Positions 26,422-35,401 are shown, counted from the first letter of the stretch. The stretch is 64,000 nt of DNA from Acetobacter sp. 46_36 (GCA_001917135.1 MNTT01000016.1:535599-599598), one strand, 5' to 3'. Made by a program: numbers and translations. The notes: a model not told the origin generated them from the sequence alone.

Positions 26422-27336
26422 ATGGAAAACGCCATCAGACACAATAAAACGCCGGAAGAACGCAAAGCGGCTCTGGAAGAAGCCTTAAGGCGGGTGCGCC
26501 CGGTTGTTCTCGGACATAACGAGCCTGTCGGAAAACGGCTGGAGCAATTTGCCAACCGTCCCATTGACGAACAGACTAAAACCAGCGACAGAAAAAAAGC
26601 CTTAAAGCCTCTTTCTTTAGCGGAAATGGCAAAAAAAGGCACGGAATTGGAAAAAAAGGCCGAAAAAGCAGGGATTGACCTTAAGGGGCCGGGATTAGCC
26701 AAAGACATAGAAGAGAAAAACAAAGAGAAGAAAAAAGAAAAAGAGAAAGATAAGGAAAAAGAACTGACACCGGAAAAACAGGAACAAAAGATGAAAGAAA
26801 TGTTTTCCAAAGTCAGACTTCCCAGCGGCATGGAAATTCATCAGGAAGGACCGAGCTGGGTTTTGGTCAGCAAAGACGGCAAGCAGCGTACCGACGTAAC
26901 AGATGTTATGAATACCATTGACAAATTCAACAGAAATGTTGATGCCGCCAATGAAGAAAACCGTATGCAGAATAATGTGCAAAACAGCGCTGACAGGGCT
27001 GTTGATGCAAGCCAGAAAGACCTTATGAAAAATGACGGGCTGCAAATCAATGAAATCAGCGGCAAAGCAACGATGATTGGCGATGCTCTGCCGATGGTTA
27101 AAGATATAGACGGCAATCAGGTTTTCAAACCGGAAGACGTTAAGGCCGTTGCCGAGACAGCTCTAGCTATTTCCGACGAAAAAATGAAGCTGGAGCGCCT
27201 TGCTGACCCGAAAGCTTTGGAGCAGATGAAAAAACGTGAAAAAGACAATGAAGACAAGGCCGAAGCCAAACGCAAAGCAATGATGCTTTACAACCAGCGC
27301 CATAACGGACGCGGAGGACGCGAACCGACAGCTTAG
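26422..27336 (+). CDS. Uncharacterised Lys/Glu-rich coiled-coil protein
   Basis: 304 residues, no membrane segment. Residues ~70-130 are an extreme Lys/Glu helix (EEKNKEKKKEKEKDKEKE). A short beta-type stretch follows (MEIHQEGPSWVLVSKDGKQRTDVTDVM), then charged helices and a Gly/Arg end. It looks like a cytoplasmic or tethering protein specific to this lineage. The ATG follows a CGGAGAACGG site. No family was recognised. Confidence 0.65.
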   Translation: MENAIRHNKTPEERKAALEEALRRVRPVVLGHNEPVGKRLEQFANRPIDEQTKTSDRKKALKPLSLAEMAKKGTELEKKAEKAGIDLKGPGLAKDIEEKNKEKKKEKEKDKEKELTPEKQEQKMKEMFSKVRLPSGMEIHQEGPSWVLVSKDGKQRTDVTDVMNTIDKFNRNVDAANEENRMQNNVQNSADRAVDASQKDLMKNDGLQINEISGKATMIGDALPMVKDIDGNQVFKPEDVKAVAETALAISDEKMKLERLADPKALEQMKKREKDNEDKAEAKRKAMMLYNQRHNGRGGREPTA

Positions 27337-27412
27337 GCAGAGAATCCTTTTCTCCGATGGACATGAAAACCTGTACAATACAGGATTTGAAACATAATGC
27401 AAACAATCCAAC

Positions 27413-27439
27413 AAAAAAAGACCGGCAATGCCGGTCTTT
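27413..27439. terminator. Bidirectional terminator at the end of the PRTase-like gene
   Basis: AAAGACCGGC pairs with GCCGGTCTTT around a 3-nt loop; on the minus strand seven T follow. It serves the minus-strand gene and possibly the convergent 26422 gene. Confidence 0.9.
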
Positions 27440-27477
27440 ACGTGTTTTTGGCTTTAAGGCTACAATTAAGGTTGGCG

Positions 27478-27966
27478 TCAAATATAAGAGATTTCGTCTG
27501 TGTAGACGATTGCCGAAACGGGAACTCCGTTTTCATGGGCAAAAGCCTCAACTTTGGCGCCGGAATGGGCAATCAGACAAAGGACACTCACATCGTATCC
27601 CATTGCTTTCAGTTCCTCAATCTGCGCTCTCAATTCCTTGCCGGAACGGAAAGACTGCTTTACGATGATCACATCTTTTACGGGATTTTGCAAATCTTTC
27701 AATTTTTCATAATTTCCCGTAACTAATGTTTCGACCTGAAGGCTTAACGCGACCTCGTTGATGAGTTTTCCCAACGGGTTATGGTCGCAGGCTGGCTTAT
27801 ACGAAGGGAAGAAAACGCAAGCATGCGGATTTTCTTTTACTTTCTTTACAACTGCCTGTACTGCCTGACTACGGAAGTGTTTGTCCTGAGACAATGCTTC
27901 CAAATTGATTTCTACACCTTTTTCACCTTTGGTTGCATAATGCGCAACTAAATTTCCTAATTCCAT
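27478..27966 (-). CDS. Phosphoribosyltransferase-fold protein with degenerate PRPP loop
   Basis: 162 residues. The segment DVIIVKQSFRSGKELRAQIEELKAMGYDVSVLCLI follows the type I PRTase pattern (hydrophobic strand, small-residue loop, helix, strand). The two acidic residues normally found before the loop read KQ, so it may not be catalytic on PRPP. Cytoplasmic. The upstream TTGACA on the minus strand (28041-28046) may be its promoter, though the -10 is poor. Regulatory or salvage roles are both possible. Confidence 0.6.
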   Translation of the reverse strand: MELGNLVAHYATKGEKGVEINLEALSQDKHFRSQAVQAVVKKVKENPHACVFFPSYKPACDHNPLGKLINEVALSLQVETLVTGNYEKLKDLQNPVKDVIIVKQSFRSGKELRAQIEELKAMGYDVSVLCLIAHSGAKVEAFAHENGVPVSAIVYTDEISYI

Positions 27967-28124
27967 AATTATAAAAATTTAGAATTGTTTAACATAAGAT
28001 TATTATCACGGTGTATATATTTGACAGAAACAAAATCATTTGTCAAGTACTTTTTGCATAAAATACGGCAAATTTATATAAATGCCGTGAAATTGCCGAG
28101 TTTTATCAAAAAACGGGTTTTATA

Positions 28125-28170
28125 ATAAAAAAGCAGGCCGGAAAACGGTTTGTTTTTTCCAGCCTGTTTT
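28125..28170 (-). terminator. Terminator of the candidate small RNA
   Basis: On the minus strand CAGGCTGGAAAA pairs with TTTTCCGGCCTG, flanked by further A-T pairs, and TTTTTT follows. Confidence 0.85.
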
Positions 28171-28330
28171 GAGTTTACGACAAAGCTTCCCTGCGTGCTT
28201 TTCGTAATCTCACAATCTTTAATCCTTAACGCTGCTAAGCGCCTCTTTATACCCTGACGTTAACCTTTGGAGTTACTCCGGTATAAGAACAATATTTTAG
28301 CCTGAGGACGGCTAAAACGCCATTTAATAC
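28126..28330 (-). ncRNA. Candidate structured small RNA, class unassigned
   Basis: In the 591-bp gap between the PRTase-like gene and radC, the minus strand has a TACAAT -10 (28337-28342), then successive hairpins. These are TTTTAGCC/GGCTAAAA (28295-28317), TTATACC/GGTATAA with a GGAGTAACTCC inner hairpin (28247-28286), CGCT/AGCG (28230-28241) and TTACGA/TCGTAA extended by AAAGC/GCTTT (about 28175-28206). The RNA ends at a strong terminator. There is no open frame in it. Its ~200-nt size is 6S-like, but I could not fit the 6S fold, nor SRP, tmRNA or RNase P motifs. Confidence 0.5.
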
Positions 28331-28557
28331 GAAATAATTGTATGTAAATAATTCTTACTTTTTCGTTAATTAAGACACCACAAAAAACTGCACTGCACAA
28401 GCAAAAAAACGACTTATGACAAACTATTTTTATGTATTATTTTAAATGGTTGAAATGGTGATATAAACGTTTTTTCTACTTGTTTAAAACATTTATGACA
28501 CTTTTGCCGGAAGAAGCAGAACAGATTGGCTGCAAGCAAACAAGCTTTTTACTTTTT

Positions 28558-29298
28558 TCAAAAAATAAAAGGAACTTTCTCCTGCATACTGTAATAACTT
28601 CCCGGCGTGACTATTAAATGGTCATCTACTCTGACACCGATGGCTTTTAGCGCAAGGACAACCTGTTTGGTCATTTCAATATCTGCATTTGACGGCGTGG
28701 CATTTCCGGACGGATGGTTGTGCGCCAAAATAATTGCCGCAGCGTTGTGATTCAAAGCTTTGGACACAATTTCACGCGGACTAATCATAACAGCATCAAT
28801 TGTTCCCACCTGTTCAATATTTTGGGCTATGTATTTTCCGTGCTTGTTTAGATAAATAATCAGCAAATGTTCCTGTCCCGAATAGCCGATGCAGCTGCGG
28901 CAGTAATCGACAATCAGTTTTTTATTGGATAAAATCGGGGCATCTTTGTTTTCCAGATTTTCCCAACTGATTTTATTCGCGCAGGCATGAATAATGCCGC
29001 ACAGTATGGCAACACTCTCGCCTACACCTTCATTTTTGAGAAGGTTATCCAACGGAGCAGCCAATACGCTTGCCAAATTGGAATAGCGGCGCAACAATGC
29101 CTTGGCCAGAGGTTTGACATCCTTTCGGGGAATCGCATAAATCAAAATTAATTCCAGCAATTCATAATCGGCCATGGTTTTGCCCATATCGGCAACAAAA
29201 CGGGCTTTTAAGCGCTGACGATGCCCGAAGTAATCCGGCACTTCTTTTGTTTCCTTTGTTTTCGGAGATTCGGATGCTTTCTTTTTAGTCACAGTCAT
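28558..29298 (-). CDS. radC: RadC-family JAB/MPN protein
   Basis: 246 residues. The N-terminal ~100 residues form a helix-hairpin-helix-like region (YELLELILIYAIPRKDVKPLAKAL). The C-terminal JAB/MPN domain has EIVSKALNHNAAAIILAHNHPSGNATPSNADIEMT, with the HxHPSG zinc motif and later Asp. RadC homologues are common; their link to DNA repair is weak and the biochemical role is unclear. I chose ATG 29298; a TTG at 29322 adds eight unconserved residues. map lies 93 nt upstream on the same strand. Confidence 0.9.
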   Translation of the reverse strand: MTVTKKKASESPKTKETKEVPDYFGHRQRLKARFVADMGKTMADYELLELILIYAIPRKDVKPLAKALLRRYSNLASVLAAPLDNLLKNEGVGESVAILCGIIHACANKISWENLENKDAPILSNKKLIVDYCRSCIGYSGQEHLLIIYLNKHGKYIAQNIEQVGTIDAVMISPREIVSKALNHNAAAIILAHNHPSGNATPSNADIEMTKQVVLALKAIGVRVDDHLIVTPGSYYSMQEKVPFIF

Positions 29299-29391
29299 AT
29301 TTTTTTCCAAAGTCAAGTCCAATTCGGCCTTACAGCCTTTTTACGGCAGTTGGCAGCTGTTCAGCCGGCTTATTTTGCCGCTTTCACAAGG

Positions 29392-30213
29392 TCATTTTTT
29401 GTACGGCGGCTTATCTAACCCTTTGGGCGAATAGGTAAACACTTCGCAGCCGTCCTTGGTAACGCCCAGCGAATGTTCAAACTGCGCAGACAAGGTTCGG
29501 TCGCGGGTTACGGCAGTCCAACCGTTGGAGAGAATCGTACCATCCGGCTTGCCGATATTAATCATCGGTTCAATCGTAAAGAACATCCCTTCCTTAATTA
29601 CCGGGCCGGTGCCCTTACGCCCGAAGTGCAGAACATTCGGCTCATCGTGGAAAACCCGCCCCAGACCGTGGCCGCAGAACATTTCCACCACCGAATAACC
29701 GTATTTGTGCGCATATTCTTCTATTACCGCACCGATATCGCCGAAATGCGCACCGGGTTTTACAACATCAATACCGCGCATCAAACATTCATAAGTTACC
29801 TCACATAAACGCGTTGCTTTTAGTTTAGGTTTGCCGATGTAATACATACGCGACGTATCGCCGAACCAGCCGTCCAGAGTTACGGTTACGTCAATATTGA
29901 CAATGTCGCCGTCGGCAAGCTTTCGGTCATCGGGAATGCCATGGCAGATGACATGGTTAATCGAGGTGCAGATTGTTTTCGGATAGCCGTGATATCCCAG
30001 ACAGGAGGGAATCGCATTATGCGAAACGATAAATTCCCGGCACAGATTGTCCAGATGTTCCGTCGTTACGCCGACATCAACAAAATCCGTAATATAATCC
30101 AGACATTCGGCAGCAAGTTTCCCGGCCCGACGCATTCCTTCAAAATCTTCCGAACGGTATAATTTTATGCCGTTTTCATCCGTTTTTATATCTTTTTCAT
30201 CTATTTTAGCCAA
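29392..30213 (-). CDS. map: Type I methionine aminopeptidase
   Basis: 273 residues of the pita-bread fold. The metal ligands sit in VNIDVTVTLDGWFGDTSRMY (two Asp), CGHGLGRVFHDEP (His), FFTIEPMIN (Glu) and AQFEHSLGVT (Glu). It removes the initiator Met from nascent proteins in the cytoplasm. An N-terminal extension of ~20 charged residues precedes the EGMRRAGKLAAE start of the core. Possible co-transcription with radC. Confidence 0.95.
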   Translation of the reverse strand: MAKIDEKDIKTDENGIKLYRSEDFEGMRRAGKLAAECLDYITDFVDVGVTTEHLDNLCREFIVSHNAIPSCLGYHGYPKTICTSINHVICHGIPDDRKLADGDIVNIDVTVTLDGWFGDTSRMYYIGKPKLKATRLCEVTYECLMRGIDVVKPGAHFGDIGAVIEEYAHKYGYSVVEMFCGHGLGRVFHDEPNVLHFGRKGTGPVIKEGMFFTIEPMINIGKPDGTILSNGWTAVTRDRTLSAQFEHSLGVTKDGCEVFTYSPKGLDKPPYKK

Positions 30214-30360
30214 TTTTTTACTCCCATTGAATTTTGTTCTACTTTTGTTTATATGCTTTTTATTTAAAATTGCAATTTATTTTTTTATATTTTTACGGCA
30301 GTGATGTTTTTTCCCAAATGGAGCATATATGGTTATAAAGCCGCAAATATGGAGGATAAG

Positions 30361-30834
30361 ATGGCACTTAAACTTATGCAGGGACTCTACAGTTTTGTAT
30401 TGGTTTTGATTACGGCGCTGCTGGCCCGGTATTTTACCGAACAGGGCATGATTTCTTTTTACGATACGCTCGACATTCCGCCCGGAACGCCCGAAAACCA
30501 TTACTTTTCTTATGCGTGGAGCGGAATTTACGTTTTGTTGTTTTTGAGCTTTTACATTGTGCTCAGGTCACGCAAGACTTTGGAACAGTTTGAAGATGCG
30601 AATGCCCTGTTTGTCAGTCAGCTGTTTTTGCAGATTTTATGGACATTCAGCTTTTTTTATATGGAACAGCTTACCGCGTCGGCGATTGTCATCGTCCTGC
30701 TGGATATCGTTACAGCGTTGATGATGCATACGTTTTTCTTTATCAACAAATGGGCGTTTGCGTTGACGGTTCCGTATCTTTTATGGCTGCTTTTCGCTAC
30801 ATACCTGAATATCTTCGTCGTTATGCTGAACTAG
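30361..30834 (+). CDS. tspO: TspO/MBR family membrane protein
   Basis: 157 residues with five membrane segments. FLQILWTFSFFYMEQ and the ending LTVPYLLWLLFATYLNIFVVMLN match the tryptophan-rich TspO/peripheral benzodiazepine receptor family, which binds porphyrins and other tetrapyrroles. The early region is less Trp-rich than usual. ATG 30361 is preferred because GGAGG sits 6 nt before it; longer in-frame starts run through that site. It is divergent from map. Confidence 0.75.
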   Translation: MALKLMQGLYSFVLVLITALLARYFTEQGMISFYDTLDIPPGTPENHYFSYAWSGIYVLLFLSFYIVLRSRKTLEQFEDANALFVSQLFLQILWTFSFFYMEQLTASAIVIVLLDIVTALMMHTFFFINKWAFALTVPYLLWLLFATYLNIFVVMLN

Positions 30835-30957
30835 GTCAGTTTTTGCAAAAAACAAAAGAATCGGTTTCCCTGTTAAATTTAAACTGGACATCAGCAAAAA
30901 ACCGCTGTAGTTTTATGCGGTTAAAAGTTTAATTTAATTTTTGGGAAGAAAAAAACA

Positions 30958-33585
30958 ATGACGACCAGCGTTAATCAAATAAGAAAAACTTTCTTGGATT
31001 ATTTTGCGAAGAACGGACACAAAATTGTGCCGGCATCTTCGCTTGTTCCTGACAATGATCCGACTCTGATGTTTACAAATTCAGGCATGGTACAGTTCAA
31101 AAACATTTTGGCAGGCAACGAAACCAGAGATTATACGCGAGCCGCAACTTCCCAAAAAAGCGTACGCGCAGGCGGCAAGCACAATGATTTGGACAGCGTC
31201 GGCTATGATGTGCGCCACCATACGTTTTTTGAAATGCTCGGCAACTTCTCGTTCGGCGATTATTTTAAGGAAGAGGCAATTTATTATGCCTGGGAACTGC
31301 TGACGAAAGAATTTATGATTCCGAAAGAAAAGCTGGCGGTTACGATTTTCCATACCGACGACGAGGCTTATGACATCTGGAAGAAAGTATCGGCGCTGCC
31401 TGACGAGCGAATTATCCGCATTGCCACCAAAGACAACTTCTGGCAGATGGGCGACACCGGTCCCTGCGGTCCCTGCTCGGAGATTTTTTACGACCACGGA
31501 CCGGAAGTCTGGGGCGGGCTGCCGGGAACACCGGAAGAAGACGGCGACCGTTTTATTGAGATTTGGAATCTGGTGTTTGACCAATTTGAAGATTTGCCAG
31601 ACGGTTCCAGAATTAATCTGAAAAAGCCGTCTATTGATACTGGTATGGGGCTGGAGCGAATCGCCGCCATTCTGCAGGGTGTGCATTCCAATTTTGATAT
31701 TGACACGTTCCAGCATCTGATTAAGGCGATTGCGGATATGGCCAACACCGACCCGAAAGGACCGCTACAGGCATCGCACAACGTGATTGCCGACCACCTG
31801 CGGGCAATGAGCTTTTTGATTGCCGACGGCGTACTGCCTTCCAACGAAGGACGCGGTTATGTTCTGCGGCGGATTATGCGGCGGGCGATGCGCCATGTTT
31901 ATATGCTCGGAGTAAAAGAGCCGATGATTTACAAGCTGTTGCCGGTTTTGCAGAAAGAAATGGGCGAGGCCTATCCGGAACTTTACCGCTTTGATAAACT
32001 GATTACGGAAACCATCAAGGCAGAAGAAACCCGTTTCGGCAAGACGCTGGACAAAGGCATGCGCCTGCTGGACGACGAAACCTCGCAGCTAACTAAAGGC
32101 GACACGCTCAACGGCGAAACGGCATTTAAACTGTATGATACCTATGGCTTCCCGCTTGATTTGACGCAAGATGCGTTAAAAGGCAAAGGAATTGAAGTTG
32201 ACGTTGCCGGGTTTGATGCAGCAATGGCCAAGCAGAAAGAAGAAGCACGCAAGAACTGGGCAGGGTCGGGCGATGCCGGCACCGAAAAAATTTGGTTCGA
32301 AGTTAAAGAAAAAATCGGCGGAACAGAATTTTTAGGCTATAAGACGACCAAGAGCGACGGCATTGTCAAGGCTTTGGTTCAGGACGGCAAAGAAGTTGAC
32401 GGCGTGAAGAGCGGCGAATTTTATCTAGTTGCCAACCAGACGCCTTTTTACGGCGAATGCGGCGGACAGGTCGGCGATACCGGCATTATCTGCGGCAAAA
32501 GCTTCAAAGCGGAAGTTTATGACACCAAGCGTAAGCTGGATACGGTTTTCGTTCATTGTTGCCACATGATTGAAGGCGAAGTTAAAGTTGAAGGCTTTGC
32601 ATCTTTTGAAGTCAACGAAACGAATCGGAAACAGATTTGCGCTAACCATTCGGTTACGCATTTGGTACACAAAGCGTTGCGGACGATTTTAGGCGAACAT
32701 GTTACGCAAAAAGGATCGCTGGTTGCGGCGGACAGAATGCGGTTTGACATTTCACACCCGAAGCAAATCACCGCAGACGAACTAAAGCTGACCGAAGATA
32801 TGGTTAATGCGGCCATCCGTGCCAATTATCATGTCAACACGGTATTGATGAATCAGGATGAAGCCGTTAAAACCGGCGCAATGGCATTGTTCGGCGAAAA
32901 ATACGGCGAAGAGGTTCGCGTGGTTACGATGGAAAAAGACGGAGAAGTTTATTCGCGCGAGCTGTGCGGCGGAACGCACGTTTGCGACACCGGAGAAATC
33001 GGCTATTTCAACATCATTTCCGAATCTGCGGTATCGGCCGGCGTACGGCGTATTGAATGCGTTACCGGCAAAGGCGCGGAAGAATATGTCGATGCGATGG
33101 AAGATAAGCTGCATTGTGCCTGCAACACGCTGAAAACCAACATCAACGATTTGGAAGCACGTATCGGCAACCTGCTGGAAGAAAAGAAAAAGCTGGAAGC
33201 GGAAGTGTTTAACCTCAAGAAAACGCTGGCCAGCGGCGGTGCGGCAAAGAGCAGCGAAACGGAAGTTGTCAACGGCGTGAAATTTATCGGCAAGGTTATC
33301 CCGGACGTTCATCCGAAGGAATTGAAAGCCTTTATTGACGAGATGAGCCAAAACATCGGTTCGGGCGTTATGGTTCTGGCAACCGATAAAGATGGCAAGG
33401 CATCTATTGTCGTTGGGGTTACCAAAGACCTGACAAACAAATATTCTGCGGTTGACCTGGTGCGAATTGCCTCGGCAGCAGTCGGCGGACAAGGCGGCGG
33501 CGGCAGACCGGACATGGCTCAGGCGGGAGGCCCTGATGCCAGCAAATTGCAACAGGCTTTTGAAGAAGTCAAAAAGGCTATTTAA
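30958..33585 (+). CDS. alaS: Alanyl-tRNA synthetase
   Basis: 875 residues, full length. The class II catalytic core begins at IRKTFLDYFAKNGHKIVPASSLVP and includes FTNSGMVQFKN and GDTGPCGPCSEIFYD. The editing domain has ANHSVTHLVHKALR and the CGGTHV zinc/editing motif. The C-terminal Ala domain ends with GGQGGGGRPDMAQAGG. It charges tRNA-Ala. An AACCGC/GCGGTT hairpin (30900-30922) lies in its 5' leader, possibly for control. The start has a GGGAAG site. Confidence 0.97.
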   Translation: MTTSVNQIRKTFLDYFAKNGHKIVPASSLVPDNDPTLMFTNSGMVQFKNILAGNETRDYTRAATSQKSVRAGGKHNDLDSVGYDVRHHTFFEMLGNFSFGDYFKEEAIYYAWELLTKEFMIPKEKLAVTIFHTDDEAYDIWKKVSALPDERIIRIATKDNFWQMGDTGPCGPCSEIFYDHGPEVWGGLPGTPEEDGDRFIEIWNLVFDQFEDLPDGSRINLKKPSIDTGMGLERIAAILQGVHSNFDIDTFQHLIKAIADMANTDPKGPLQASHNVIADHLRAMSFLIADGVLPSNEGRGYVLRRIMRRAMRHVYMLGVKEPMIYKLLPVLQKEMGEAYPELYRFDKLITETIKAEETRFGKTLDKGMRLLDDETSQLTKGDTLNGETAFKLYDTYGFPLDLTQDALKGKGIEVDVAGFDAAMAKQKEEARKNWAGSGDAGTEKIWFEVKEKIGGTEFLGYKTTKSDGIVKALVQDGKEVDGVKSGEFYLVANQTPFYGECGGQVGDTGIICGKSFKAEVYDTKRKLDTVFVHCCHMIEGEVKVEGFASFEVNETNRKQICANHSVTHLVHKALRTILGEHVTQKGSLVAADRMRFDISHPKQITADELKLTEDMVNAAIRANYHVNTVLMNQDEAVKTGAMALFGEKYGEEVRVVTMEKDGEVYSRELCGGTHVCDTGEIGYFNIISESAVSAGVRRIECVTGKGAEEYVDAMEDKLHCACNTLKTNINDLEARIGNLLEEKKKLEAEVFNLKKTLASGGAAKSSETEVVNGVKFIGKVIPDVHPKELKAFIDEMSQNIGSGVMVLATDKDGKASIVVGVTKDLTNKYSAVDLVRIASAAVGGQGGGGRPDMAQAGGPDASKLQQAFEEVKKAI

Positions 33586-33684
33586 ACGGTTAACAAGCGG
33601 GGAAGGCGCCAATGTCGGCGCTTTTTCCGGATATTCGGCGTGGCAATAATTTACAGCCATGAATGCCCAAGAAGGTTAAACAAC

Positions 33685-33888
33685 ATGAAAATCGGAATAA
33701 GAAAACCGTCGCTAAAAAAGATGATTGCGGCACGTATTTCGCCGAAGCGTTTTATACGGCACAATCTTGGAATAAAAGCTCCGCGCGGCTGGGGCTGGCT
33801 GACCAATCCGAAAAAAGCACTTTATAACCGAATTTACAATCGAACGACGATTGATATTTTTTCGGTTTTAAAGAAATTGTTTAAGTAA
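33685..33888 (+). CDS. Small basic protein of unknown function
   Basis: 67 residues, pI clearly high. The run HNLGIKAPRGWGWLTNPKKALYNRIYNRTTIDIF looks conserved (a Trp-Gly-Trp turn, then NPKKAxYNxxYxxT) and recalls small unnamed proteins in other bacteria. A GAAGG site precedes the ATG at 33685. It follows alaS by 99 nt. No export signal. A nucleic-acid-binding role is possible from charge only. Confidence 0.65.
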   Translation: MKIGIRKPSLKKMIAARISPKRFIRHNLGIKAPRGWGWLTNPKKALYNRIYNRTTIDIFSVLKKLFK

Positions 33889-33907
33889 TGACACGCAAAT
33901 CAGCTCG

Positions 33908-33933
33908 TGAAAAGCGCCCTTCAAAGGGCGCTT
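33908..33933 (-). terminator. Terminator of the lipoprotein gene
   Basis: AAGCGCCCTT pairs with AAGGGCGCTT over a two-base loop; on the minus strand TTTTCA follows. It may also serve the convergent 33685 gene. Confidence 0.8.
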
Positions 33934-33952
33934 CGGAACAAAGTACCTGTTG

Positions 33953-34513
33953 CTATATCAAATTGTGCGCCAATTCCGCCTCGGTATTTGACTTTTCTAT
34001 GATTTGATGCAGTTCTTGATTATTTTTTCCAGTCAATGCAGCCAGAGCCTGCATATATTCTTGATTTTCTATTTTGATTTCCGGATAATTAAACAAAGCA
34101 AATGCTTTTATTTTTGCTTCTTTGTTAAATTTTTTCTCTTCAGCATATCTCATTCCTTGAGGACGCATATTTATATATACCCCGCTCCTATTGTATTTCC
34201 ACATAGAATCGGTGGCAAAATCGGTTGTCCAACTATACGGACTTAATAAATTCCACCATGATACCGTATTTATTTTAGATTTTATCTGACTAACAGCATC
34301 TTCATAACCACGAGCTTTTGCCATTACTATCAATGCTGACGAGCCTCTGTCTATATCTACGGTACACGGCGTTGTTGTACAAACCAACGCACCATTAGCA
34401 TAAATATTGATATTTTTAACGTTCGAGTCAAATGTCAGCTGTTGTGTCGAACCACTAAAAATAGTTCCGCACGCGGTCAAGACCAATACGGACAATAACA
34501 CCGATTTTTTCAT
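33953..34513 (-). CDS. Lipoprotein with PEGA-like domain
   Basis: 186 residues. The signal ends LSVLVLTACG with lipidated Cys15. The next part, GTIFSGSTQQLTFDSNVKNINIYANGALVCTTTPCTVDIDRG, follows the PEGA-type plan (small beta domain, xGxxxGxTPxxV). The centre is aromatic (WWNLLSPYSWTTDF) and the C-terminal ~60 residues are helical. It is anchored in the envelope. Its ribosome-binding site AAAGGA comes directly after a structured leader RNA with terminator, so expression is probably controlled by read-through. Confidence 0.8.
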   Translation of the reverse strand: MKKSVLLSVLVLTACGTIFSGSTQQLTFDSNVKNINIYANGALVCTTTPCTVDIDRGSSALIVMAKARGYEDAVSQIKSKINTVSWWNLLSPYSWTTDFATDSMWKYNRSGVYINMRPQGMRYAEEKKFNKEAKIKAFALFNYPEIKIENQEYMQALAALTGKNNQELHQIIEKSNTEAELAHNLI

Positions 34514-34540
34514 ATTTGCATCCTTTTATTCAGTTCAAAC

Positions 34541-34571
34541 AAAAAACCCGCTTTAGAAAGCTAAAGGCGGG
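34541..34571 (-). terminator. Terminator within the lipoprotein leader
   Basis: CCCGCCTTTAG pairs with CTAAAGCGGG around CTTT (one bulge), followed by TTTTTT on the minus strand. It leaves no room for a promoter before the gene. Confidence 0.88.
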
Positions 34572-34765
34572 CGGATGCTAGAAAACCGTATACAACTTAA
34601 AACGGCTCGGCTTATTGGGGCAGAGCCTTATTCACCGACATCCACCCCATACGGAGGTATGACGTCGGCACTATTTTTAAAGTCGTGTGCGCACGACTAA
34701 GTTGTATTTATAAAGGGTTTTCTAGGCCCTCGGATTTATCCTTTTCTAGAGAACAAATCCTATTT
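34541..34765 (-). promoter_or_regulatory. Structured leader RNA upstream of the lipoprotein gene (riboswitch- or attenuator-like)
   Basis: The minus strand is closed by a 10-bp helix CTAGAAAACC/GGTTTTCTAG (34578-34587 with 34716-34725) and a 9-bp helix TACAACTTA/TAAGTTGTA (34591-34599 with 34698-34706). Inside is a three-arm junction: GTCGTG-CACGAC (34682-34697), CCGAC-GTCGG with inner CATAC-GTATG (34635-34668) and GGCTC-GAGCC (34604-34627). A terminator follows, only 27 nt before the lipoprotein start codon. A weak promoter (TTTCTT-16-TAAACT) lies at about 34773-34800. I cannot assign it to a named class. Confidence 0.6.
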
Positions 34766-34926
34766 TGAGATTAGTTTATTTTTTTGAATTAAGCAAGAAA
34801 ATTATTGCAAAACAGGATAATTTCCGGCATTTTGAAAAAAATCCCGTAAAAATGCGGAAATATCCGGTTATTGCAACCAAAAGATATAAGCTGCCAAAGC
34901 CTATATGATTAAGAAAGGATAAGAAA

Positions 34927-35298
34927 ATGGCATTTTGTTTTAATCACTTCAATTTTAACGTTACGAATCTGGAAACCAGCCTTGCCTTTTATGAGAAAGC
35001 ACTGGGGTTAAAAGAAAACGGACGGATTGAGGCCGAAGACGGCTCTTATGTCATCGTTTATCTCGGCGACGGCAAAACCGGATTCCGGCTGGAACTGACC
35101 TGGCTGAAAGACCATCCGCAGAAATACGATTTGGGCGAGTGCGAATTTCACTTGGCAATAACGGCAGACAATTATCAGGAAGCATTGAAATTTCATCAGA
35201 AAAACGGCTGGGTTTGTTTTGTCAACGAGGCGATGGGAATTTATTTCATTGAGGATCCGGACGGTTATTGGATTGAAATTCTGCCGCCGCAAAAATAA
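34927..35298 (+). CDS. gloA: Glyoxalase I-like VOC protein
   Basis: 123 residues, the size of single-domain lactoylglutathione lyase. The VOC pattern is clear: NHFNFNVTNLETSLAFYEKALGL, then FRLELTWL, FHLAITADN, and IYFIEDPDGYWIEILPP. His7, Glu in RLEL, His in FHLA and Glu in WIEI are the expected metal ligands. It detoxifies methylglyoxal in the family; a related VOC substrate cannot be excluded. A good AAAGGA site precedes the ATG. Confidence 0.85.
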   Translation: MAFCFNHFNFNVTNLETSLAFYEKALGLKENGRIEAEDGSYVIVYLGDGKTGFRLELTWLKDHPQKYDLGECEFHLAITADNYQEALKFHQKNGWVCFVNEAMGIYFIEDPDGYWIEILPPQK

Positions 35299-35346
35299 AT
35301 CGCAGCATAAATTCCGGAGGCTTTCCTTTGACGTCTGAAAATACAG

Positions 35347-35378
35347 AAAAAGCGGGGGCATTCCCCGCTCTATTTTTT
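35347..35378. terminator. Bidirectional terminator between gloA and the beta-barrel gene
   Basis: AGCGGGG pairs with CCCCGCT around a 5-nt loop, with A- and T-rich flanks on both sides. Confidence 0.85.
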
Positions 35379-35401
35379 CTGCTCCAATTGACATCAGCAT
35401 A

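Noticed and set aside
28126..28330. Assignment of the structured RNA as 6S, tmRNA, SRP or RNase P RNA
   Set aside because: None of the conserved motifs of these RNAs was found, and the hairpins in series do not fit the rod-like 6S fold; left unassigned.
31081..31716. Long open frame on the minus strand inside alaS
   Set aside because: It is antisense to a well-conserved synthetase, has no ribosome-binding site and no recognisable domain; a by-product of codon usage.
32782..33660. 292-codon minus-strand frame over the alaS 3' end
   Set aside because: Same reasoning: it shadows the AlaRS C-terminal coding frame.
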